Origin: Clitopilus passeckerianus
Taxonomy: Eukaryota; Basidiomycota; Agaricomycetes; Agaricales; Entolomataceae
Direction: 5' to 3'
NCBI GenBank assembly: GCA_944990035.1
Contig: CALYLX010000055.1
Span: forward strand, 62,001-126,000
DNA length: 64,000 nt
Under the pieces are notes generated by a model. That model was given only the letters and a program-made list of their open reading frames with translations. It was not told where the DNA came from and searched no databases. This document shows, in pieces, positions 56,119 to 64,000 of this stretch (positions are counted from its first letter, which is position 1; every line of letters begins with the position of its first letter). A program made the position numbers and the translations under genes.

Positions 56119-56815
56119 CGTGGTTGGGAGAAACTAGATGTTGCTGCGCCTCAGGCTGATTGAACGGGTCCGCCGAGGACATTGCTCGTTGTTAGGAACG
56201 ATGAGGACGGAACGACGGCAAGGACTCGGTTGGCGCCTTGATTGGCGCCTTGCCAGATAAGATAAGATTCAGAAAGGAATCCCCATCAGGGCCAGTTAAA
56301 TGGTTAGTTTCGTACCACCACATTGGCATGACTGGTTGGGCTAGACGGTAAAGAAATCATCCTCAAAGTTTTACGTATGTCAGTTCGAGAGCTCGGGCGG
56401 ACTGGGGATCGAAGTCGAGGGTATCGTACATTGACGGCTGGACCTGTGGCCATTATGTCGTTTTCCTGTAGCGGCGCCAGTTGTCCGATATGAAAAGGTC
56501 AGCTGCACCATTACCATATTAGAGATGTCAATCTCGTTACCCTTGAACAGGATGTGGCCGTCAGCACCCACGACCCGCTACTCTCATGGGAAGCAAGCGG
56601 CGTCTCGTTCTCGACGTTTGGCAGCTCTCGGTGTCGATCACTTCCTTGGCACGTTCGAATTCTGAAGGTACCACAGGGAGGTTGTGTAAGGCTGCCCATG
56701 ACGACACACTGTTACACCTTCCTCAAAACTTGACACAGTCGGCGCGGCCGTTCAATCACCACAAGGCGTTTAAATATGGCTTAGAAGGCAGTTAGCCTGA
56801 GATAATTCCCTCACC
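56119..56815. other. Divergent intergenic stretch
   Basis: Upstream regions of the carrier gene (-) and the spherulin-4 gene (+). No coding region recognised. Confidence 0.55.
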
Positions 56816-57829
56816 ATGCCGTTCGCTAGACCCCTGTTGTTCCAAGTTTTTCTGCTTCTGAGTGCTGGGATTCCGAGTGTTCTGTCTGCACTTTATTCGG
56901 GGGCTCTCCTGCCTTTGTACGTATATCCGGGAGCCAACTGCGAAGGGTGGTCTCAATTGGTTTGGGGATTCAATCCGTGAGTGCTCTGGTCTTTTCAGAG
57001 AACCTAGAACTGAGCTATATATCTAGTCCAACGCTCCCAGTCCTTATCCAGCATTACATTGTCATAAATCCCTCAAATGGGCCTGGATCTCCCGGGTCAC
57101 AGCCGGATGCGAACTATCAGAAGTGTATCGCCTACATTCGTACCCTTCAGCAGAATGGGATAGGCAGGGGTGGTGGTGAAGCTGTGATCTTGGGATACGT
57201 CTCGACCGCATCGGGGACAAGGGACTGTACTGAAATCCAGCAGGATATTGGCACGTATGTCGGATGGAACGATGCCTATAAGCCTGATGGAATCTTCTTC
57301 GATGAGGTCGAAGCCACTCAGACCCACTTCCAGAAGTATCAAAGCTATTCAAACCAAGTACGAAGCCAGTTTAATGAGAGTTATGTGAGTCAGTCCTGGG
57401 CCAGAGACTATATCACTATTAAACCAGTTGGCTATGGACAGGTCATCTTCAACCCCGGAACGGCACCTCAGGTCGATGATTACTATCGTCTTGCCGACCA
57501 GGTTGTCACTTTCGAGGGTTCATACGCCGACTTCCAGTAAGACCTCTCTTTCTTCAACTGGTTCTTTGGAACTTACCCTCTCCTATAGCTCTGACGGTTC
57601 TGACCTCCAAATCAGCCCAGAAACACCTGTTGACAAACAGGCTGTCATTTTGTACGACGCCCAGAACCTCGATTATCCACAGTATCAAGACATCGTTTGG
57701 AGGCTAAGCGCTATTATCAGAGTCAAGTCGAGCTTCGTCACCAACTATACAGCAGCAAATGCGTTCCAGCATTTCCCGGACCAATGGAACCAGTTCTTGT
57801 CCATTTTGGTTGCCTCCCAGACAGCATAA
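56816..57829 (+). CDS. Spherulin-4 family secreted protein (GH135-like)
   Basis: Exons 56816-56976, 57027-57384, 57442-57536, 57589-57829; 284 residues. A signal peptide (about 1-25) is followed by LLPLYVYPGANCEGW, INPSNGPGSPGSQPD, GYVSTASGTRDCTEIQQDI and DGIFFDEVEAT, the hallmark blocks of spherulation-specific family 4. The fungal member Sph3 is a glycoside hydrolase (GH135) acting on galactosaminogalactan. The acidic cluster FFDEVE sits where the barrel catalytic residues lie, so hydrolase activity on a polysaccharide is plausible. Exon 1 was extended past a weak GT to keep frame into exon 2. Confidence 0.9.
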
Positions 57830-59583
57830 GACGCTTCGAGATGCCCGAACATTTTGGAATATTGCTATGCCATTGTATTTTTAGGCGCGGATTTGGTATC
57901 CCCGATAATCAGAATGCGTCTTGGTGATCACGTATTATCTTGACTTCAGAATTGTATCTCTGGTCCGATATGAACCAAGACATACGGGAAGTATTCGGCG
58001 TTAATGTTGCGTTTTGAGAGCTTGAACGTGAGCATCCGAGTCATCAGGTTAATATTGTCAAAATATTGCCCTCATGCAGTACTCGCTTCGAGCCGTGCTA
58101 AAGCTATACTCTCGTGTCTTCCTAGGTTTAACCGATTCAATATGTCGGTCCCCGTGGGCTGTACGTAGGTGAGTCCTTGAGCAATGAATTAACGACGGCC
58201 TGGCAGTTGGCTCACTACTGCAGTGTGTTTGTGCACAGTAGCCGGCCCTCGGCTTTGTAAAGCCGACTCAAAGTTTGATCGGCATTTTCCCCTTATTTGC
58301 CAGACGAAATGACAAAAATTCCACGCAAACCTTTGCCTTCAAACTCTCCAATTCCCAAGGTACTTTGACTGGGCTGTGGACCCAAAAGGTTCGATATGAA
58401 CCGACATTGCATGATGATGATTTAACGCAGTTTTGTCGGCGGGAGAAAGAAAGCGGGCTCTGATGCATCTCATTAATGCCGCAAATGCAGAGGCCCTCGG
58501 GTGGCATCGCACCGCCAGTCCAGGGGGCCTGTGATGCGTTCGAACAAGAACTTGCGTTAATAGCAGTGCGCGCTTGGGGCGTCTTTAACGGAAACCTTGC
58601 AGCGACTAACAACAGCGATCATCACGCTGACACCTCCAGTCAGATACTCTGGCTCGTATTTTTCAGAGTAGTAAAAGCTCCATGACGTGAAAAATCTAAG
58701 TAGAAAAATCCTTAGGGTCGAGTCAGCTTTCCACACGCTAACTGACTTGCCACTGCAACTGTGCATCCCTCGATTTCACAACGTTCGGCTCGGTTTCTGG
58801 AAGCGAGACTCAGCGACTGAGACTTCCCAACGGGTCTTGCAGCAGCTTAGGCAGCTGGAAAGACCTCACGGAATCGTATAGGTCGAATGTTGCTGCCGCC
58901 AGAGTACAGGAAAATAGGATGTCCAGGATTGTCGGTATGGTAGAAATCACAAGACTCGGAGACAGGCGATAGACCATCGACGGGAGGCGTTGCATCAGCA
59001 CGATGAAGTCGAGAACCCAGTGGTTACAAGTGGAAGTCCATTATGGGCGAAACTAGCGATGATTGGGCGGCGGGACAGGGCGCTTTTGCTGCCAGAAACA
59101 CGATACACTTCTAGGTAATCAAGATCAGTCGCTCAGGCTGACTCGGGAGTTGTGGCGATTAATGACAAGTTCAAGAGGAGCCATGATTTCAGTACCGCCG
59201 GTCCTATTGTACGAACTAGGTTTTTTTTTTCATCACTTTTCAGTGCAAAGTTGGCCATGTAGCTGCCTGTCTACCTTGTGGGGAGCCCAATGTGCGACGG
59301 TCGAGGTTTCACTCTTGCGACTCTGTGCGCAACAGGTTTATAACTGTGCAGTGGTAGTTCGAAGGATGAATGCCTAAGGCCTTTAGCTGCTATGTTGCTC
59401 TCAGGCCAGCAGGCAGGGGACGCCTCACTCTGGATTTGTGTCAACTCTAATGTTTTCAACGGTAGAGATTTCCACATGTATTCCAGTTTGCAGCCTACAG
59501 GAACAAGAAAGCGCTTTGTCAGAAGCCACAAAGCCACGGTAAATACATTCTAACCAAGATAAGCGCTTTGAGATGTGTTATAT
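57830..59583. other. Gene-poor region
   Basis: 1.75 kb without a recognisable gene. A T-run at 59221-59230 only. Confidence 0.5.
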
Positions 59584-61499
59584 CTAGCGATCTGGATCAC
59601 GATACTTGAAGGAAGGATATAACGCAACAATAACAGGTACACCTTTTTCAGTAAGGAGTGAACCTTCTTCGGGTATGCGACGACTGCCGGTGGGTATACC
59701 ATCACCCTGTAAAGGTTCTAAGATTTTGAGGAGTCGAATATGGCACTGCTGTAGACCAATCTGGTTCAAGCTAGGTAGCAATTCTAGACGGAACTGGCAT
59801 CGCCCTACCACAATCACCTTAGCAGATGTTACATCGATGTTACAATGTGGGGATAGAACTCACCAGCTCTCAGATGGGACCAGTCGCCTCTCCGTATCTG
59901 AAGCTTGGCAAGGGGGCTTGTAACACGCACTGTAGCCTGTTCCGCATCTAGGACATATAAAGTGACGAAAGTGCGCTGAAAATCCGCTTGGAAAGGCTGC
60001 TCAGGCTGCCACAAGATGGCCGTGGTGCCCACTGAGAATTCGGGAAGGCGGAATGACTGAGCAATCAATCGGCATTTCTTGACGATTTCTTCGTTGATCA
60101 AGCCATCCTGCAGTAGCTGCGCGACGAGTGCTCTATACATTCTTGCGTTCGCTATCTGGAACAACGATAAATGCCATGTTAGGTCTTTTCCTTCCCGAAA
60201 CCCTTTGATAGAGGCCTGCGAGGTAATACGAAAGCGAACTGTACCGGATATGAGAGGGAGGGCTGGGTCATGATAAAAGTAGAGGAATCCATTTGTCCCA
60301 TTGGGCCATCGTCGTAGCCTGCATGGCGGTCTGAAGTCAGCGATATAATTGAATATGCCTGTCCCTTTTTTCATATTGGACGAGGAGCCTGCAAGGATAC
60401 ATGGCCAAGCGAGAGCATTTGCGCTCATGTATATCTGACGCTTGGTGAGATCGATGTGGTCCTGGGGTCGGAGTTTATTGGGGTCTAAGGTAGAAATTTG
60501 TTGCCCGGGTCGATCGAAAAAGGGAGCGTCTGGGATGGCCGGACCTGTATTATCATTTTCTTCATGGATGTTCGGATCCGTGCTCGCCTCGAGAACATCC
60601 TTAGCTAGGGGACGTATCAACACTTTCTTCAACCGCGATCGGTAAATTTCCTTAAGCAGGGAATCTTCCTTTGGCTGTTCCCGGATGAAACCCGGGGCAG
60701 AGATTCAACAGGTGTTAACGTCTTGAGCACCCTTACGTGGAAGTGACAGGGAGTATCAAAACTGGGGGGTGCATTATTGAGGCTTTCAAGACGGACTAGG
60801 TATCGACCTAGTTGTCGTAAGTCGCGAGTACAAATGTGAGAATACCAGCATACCTTTCAATGGGTGAATACGGGTTATCGGTGTCAGAAGAAAGGTGCAG
60901 AGTCTTGATCGTTCTTCATCAAGGAGGTAATGATGCCGAGGACCTTCTGAAAGATCGATCTCGAATGGTGCGTCCCATGATGGCAAGATCCTAGTCGCTG
61001 AAGTGAAACTTCCGGTGGTGTTAAAACCGCCCGCAGATTCCACTGCCACCGCCCACTTCACAAGCGTGTCCCAATTCACAAAATTGTCGGCTTTCAAACG
61101 TCTGAGAACACCTCCCACACGGTGGGCTTTGCTACTATGCTGCAAATTCCATAAACGCAACAAAGAATATGTCCATGGTAGGTTCAAGGCTAGGAGGTCC
61201 TTGCCGGAGTCAAAGCTCTCTTGGGTTGCTTCCCCAGCCAGACGAAATCGTAGACCTGAGAGGTTCGGTCGATCAAAGGGATCCTTGAAGTAATAGAAAA
61301 ATCCTTTGGAACCCTCAGGAAAGGGTTTTCGTGCTTGAGAGTCATAGGTTATTATCGAAGGCAAACCTCCCGTAGCTTTGTCCTCTCGGTCAAAGTAGGC
61401 GTAGTGACGATGCAGATGTTGAGCACTGAGGTCCGTGTAGTCTTCAGGAATGATAGATTTGCGTCCAGGTTTTGTACGAATGGCTCGGTACGGCGGGGT
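59584..61499 (-). CDS. Two-repeat protein of unknown Agaricomycete family (5' end unresolved)
   Basis: Minus-strand exons 61499-60854, 60807-60737, 60674-59864, 59804-59584 give 582 residues in one frame. Two related halves can be seen: GSKGFFYYFKDP, LRFRLAGEATQESFDSGKDL and LLDEERSRLCTFLLTPI in the first; GTNGFLYFYHDP, VRFRITSQASIKGFREGKDL and VLDAEQATVRVTSPLAKL in the second. Each half continues to a short strand-rich end (RYLVRLESL, RCQFRLELL). No catalytic motif, signal peptide or membrane span is visible. The first exon(s) with the start Met were not found; an alternative open frame overlaps 61400-61560. Reading the halves as two adjacent genes is less likely, because the exons join in frame. 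Confidence 0.65.
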
Positions 61500-61763
61500 C
61501 TGGCGATTTTACGACGCAGGGACAAGATTGTCGCATTGTTTATCAGAGGTAGATCTGTAGCCTGTCATAATGCTTCAGGGCATAAAGTCCCAGCCTCAAA
61601 ATCCAATACTCACGGTCGTTGAACTATAGCAATGACGTGGGAACTTTGAAGCTACCACCACCGAAGGAAGCTTGTTCGAAGCTTCGGAGGTTCTGAGTAG
61701 AAGAGGGAACTGCCTCGCCCTTGTGGCAGCTCTAAGCATACTGTTACCGGATGAAGGTCATAG

Positions 61764-63377
61764 AGGAGAGTGCGGGCCACGGTGTACGAGCGCGAACATG
61801 GAGCAACGGAGTTTGCACAGCCACCAAAACATGCAAACTCTCCTCCATCAACACTGCTTGCTTTGGATCTCATGGCGTTGGACGAAGATGGCCAGTTTCT
61901 TGAGGCCCGCGTAAAACTCGAAAGGGTGAGGGGGGTGAGCATTTGCTGTGATTAATTGTCCGTCCATTCATCTGAATATAATTCTCAGCACGAGAATGCT
62001 CCGATTGCAGGTCACCGAAGGAAGCGTCGGAGACGGGACTCCAATGCCCCTGCTCGACAGGGAGAAATTTTGGAAGAGGTTCAAGCAGAGCACACCAGCC
62101 TCTGGGAGGATGTTACCAAGCACGTACAGGCTGACTTCGGTGATCCTGGCGAACAAATCGTCCAGGTCGACGAACATGTGAGTAGCCCGGATCCCAATCA
62201 ATTCGTCGACGCTCATGCATTCCAAAAGGGCCTCAAGCTCAGGACATTGTCTCCGTCGACCGTCTCGTCTCTCCTTGGCAAGATCAGCAATGCCCAACCA
62301 GCTCCACCCGTGATTGGCGCCATCGTGGAACGTAGGCTCAAGCTAGAACATGTGAGTCCTGGTGTCTCTTTCGAGCCAAACCCTTTCTGACATCTTCACA
62401 GGACAAATCTAATTTCAACTACCCCAAATCTCGCATTGACTTCGGACGAAATGTCACGCCGTTGGAAGAAAATGCAACAGGAATGCCGCCACCAAGTGCA
62501 GAAATAATTGATGCACTCTATAACATCGAAACAACTCCATTTGAGAACACATTCCTATCACGTCTGCAAGGCACCAGGGCATTGCCTTACACAGTCATCG
62601 CTGTTGACTGGGAGACCGAGACTCCTTGGCTTAGTCTCATGAATGATATCAGAGAGCACTATGCCATCTTGCAGTCAGTCTCACCAATCAATTCATCCAC
62701 TTGTCTCCATTTAATCCAAACCTTAGCCCAGATCGGGAAAGGGCCCCGGAAAATATTGCAGCTATCATGTACACCACGCTACAACCGTTTCATCTTCAAC
62801 AAGTGCACGATCTTCTCGAACGAGCGTTTTGGACCGGCATAAATGGTTGGCCCGCCAATTTCCGGTCTGATTGAGAACTCATGCTCATGTTTTTGTTGCA
62901 GTGGCTGATTCCCTTGACCACTCTCCTGAGCAATGCACGGTCGTTGCAATGTACAAGCGTTTGGTTGTTGGAATTGCGATTCTGAGCTCCCCACGGGAAA
63001 CATACATTACGTATCTTGCCGTAAGGGCTGGCTGGGACAACGCTGGGATAGCCAGGTGAGAACATTCATGAGGTCCTGACTTATATCAGACACTAACCGA
63101 GTTCGGCACGTACATAGATCGATGCTGTATCATCTCATCAGCATGAACCCCAATAAAGATATCACGCTCCATGTCTCTGTCAATAATCCTGCGATGGTAG
63201 GTGTATCTGTTGTCTACCGGAAAAACCTGGAGTCACCAACCACGATGCTCATAGTTGTTATATAACCAATTTGGGTTCAAGGCCGAGGAGTTCGTCGCGG
63301 GTTTTTACGAAGAATATCTGGACCGTAACTCCCGTGCCTCCAAGAACGCGTTTAGGCTTCGTCTCCGGCAGCAATAA
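61764..63377 (+). CDS. KAT14 (CSRP2BP)-like GNAT acetyltransferase, 5' end unresolved
   Basis: Exons 61764-61925, 61989-62351, 62402-62633, 62675-62845, 62902-63055, 63118-63196, 63255-63377; 427 residues from the first open codon, with the N-terminal exon(s) not found. The C-terminal 150 residues are a GNAT domain: LQPFHLQQVHDLL, FWTGINVADSL, VVAMYKRLVVGIAIL, YITYLAVRAGWDNAGIARSM, ITLHVSVNNPAM, LLYNQFGFKAEEFV, SKNAFRLRLRQQ. This run of motifs matches the KAT14/CSRP2BP subfamily, a subunit of the animal ATAC histone acetyltransferase complex; ATAC itself is not described from fungi to my knowledge. The N-terminal half is hydrophilic with a basic cluster (GHRRKRRRRDSN), fitting a nuclear protein. 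Acetyl-CoA-dependent lysine acetylation is inferred. The intron 62634-62674 is short (41 bp). Confidence 0.82.
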
Positions 63378-64000
63378 AAATTACTCCATTCGCAACAGGC
63401 GTCGGGATATGCCTACGGTTCGGTCTCTATGTCTGCGACCCTCAGCCACAAGCCTCTTGGATGTGGGGGTCCTGTGCTGAACCCACCTCGTCGTATTCAA
63501 TTTGGGCTGTCAAACAGCAATTTTCGCCGGCGGCCTATCAATCCTTCCCTGAACATCTTTCCTCACCACTGAGTCACCATGGTCCTCGGGACGCTCACAG
63601 AGTTGACAGGATGCCGCATGCATGGGAGGGAGATATAGGCGCGAAATCTGGATAATTGAATGTCAGATCAAGATACACTCGACGTTTCTTCGAATCCCTA
63701 TTCTCGGGAAACGTATGGCAGGAATCCTAGGAAAGGGGGTGTACCCAGGATCTTCAGAGGGGTTGTCGTCGTCGCATCCGGGCATAGAATCCAAGGCCGA
63801 ATCCCGGAGACTGCGCTTTTGGCATCTCTTCGGACATACCATTTGTGTCCTGCGTAGACCGGATGGAAAGTCACGTCGTCACAAGAGCAACCCTCGAAAT
63901 GCATCCGCCTTTTATTGTAAAAATACAAGTATGTGTGCTATAAATTACATTTTACATGCCTAAAATGTCTAATTTGCTAGGACCCTCTAATTTGAACACA
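63378..64000. other. Right-edge intergenic sequence
   Basis: Only short frames; 63660-63857 (+, 65 codons from an ATG) has no resemblance to known proteins. I see no gene I can support. Confidence 0.45.

Noticed and set aside
57428..57829. Single 133-codon frame starting inside the spherulin-4 gene
   Set aside because: Its first part is the wrong frame of exon 3; only the part after 57589 is coding, as exon 4.
59829..61364. Two separate genes for the two halves of the repeat protein
   Set aside because: An exon at 60737-60807 and consistent GT-AG sites join both halves in one frame.

Overview
This is nuclear DNA of a filamentous basidiomycete, most likely an Agaricomycete. Genes are dense and cut by many short (about 45-80 bp) GT-AG introns with CTRAY-type branch sites. 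The families fit that group: a GH7 cellobiohydrolase with a CBM1, a GH18 chitinase, a DUF6535 membrane protein, a spherulin-4 protein, expanded TKL-type kinases, and several Agaricomycete families of unknown function. No RNA gene, CRISPR array or intact transposase was recognised. All exon models come from reading splice sites and frames by eye; frame continuity was checked for every model listed with exons.

Layout. 0.6-4.5 kb (+): a membrane-anchored module of unknown function apparently fused to a TKL kinase. 5.3-8.4 kb (+): an intact Smr-domain gene (SMR1). 8.7-10.5 kb (-): a second, intact TKL kinase, with a copy of the SMR1 promoter and first exon behind it. 12.4-16.6 kb (-): a decayed paralogue of the first gene with a stray RRM fragment in its kinase part. 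17.3-20.2 kb: a gene-poor stretch bounded by an inverted repeat. 21.9-23.5 kb (+): GH7-CBM1. 24.8-26.4 kb (+): a 12-exon secreted precursor in which most exons begin with Lys-Arg, a Kex2-processed repeat protein. 27.0-32.3 kb: a graveyard of Smr-gene pieces and a kinase with a nonsense codon. 32.7-35.7 kb (+): DUF6535 protein. 35.8-37.4 kb (-): polytopic membrane protein. 37.6-40.6 kb (-): second Smr gene (SMR2) with a proline-rich repeat array. 40.8 kb (+): small membrane protein. 44.0-46.2 kb (+): GH18 chitinase. 46.5-47.3 kb (-): GNAT acetyltransferase. 48.1-50.0 kb (+): basic nuclear-type protein. 50.2-52.3 kb (-): UDP-glycosyltransferase. 53.2-54.5 kb (+): short-chain dehydrogenase. 54.8-56.1 kb (-): mitochondrial carrier-like protein. 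56.8-57.8 kb (+): spherulin-4. 59.6-61.5 kb (-): two-repeat protein of unknown family. 61.8-63.4 kb (+): KAT14-like acetyltransferase.

The genes do not form one pathway. The cellobiohydrolase and spherulin-4 protein are secreted and probably act on polysaccharides outside the cell; the chitinase probably acts on fungal walls. The left half is shaped by repeated duplication of two gene types, Smr-domain genes and TKL kinases, whose pieces recur together. The most notable observations are: (1) three consecutive one-nucleotide exons in the chitinase gene that together spell the Phe of its VQFYNN motif; (2) the one-exon-per-peptide Kex2-repeat precursor; (3) copied Smr 5' ends lying upstream of, and in the same direction as, two of the kinases.
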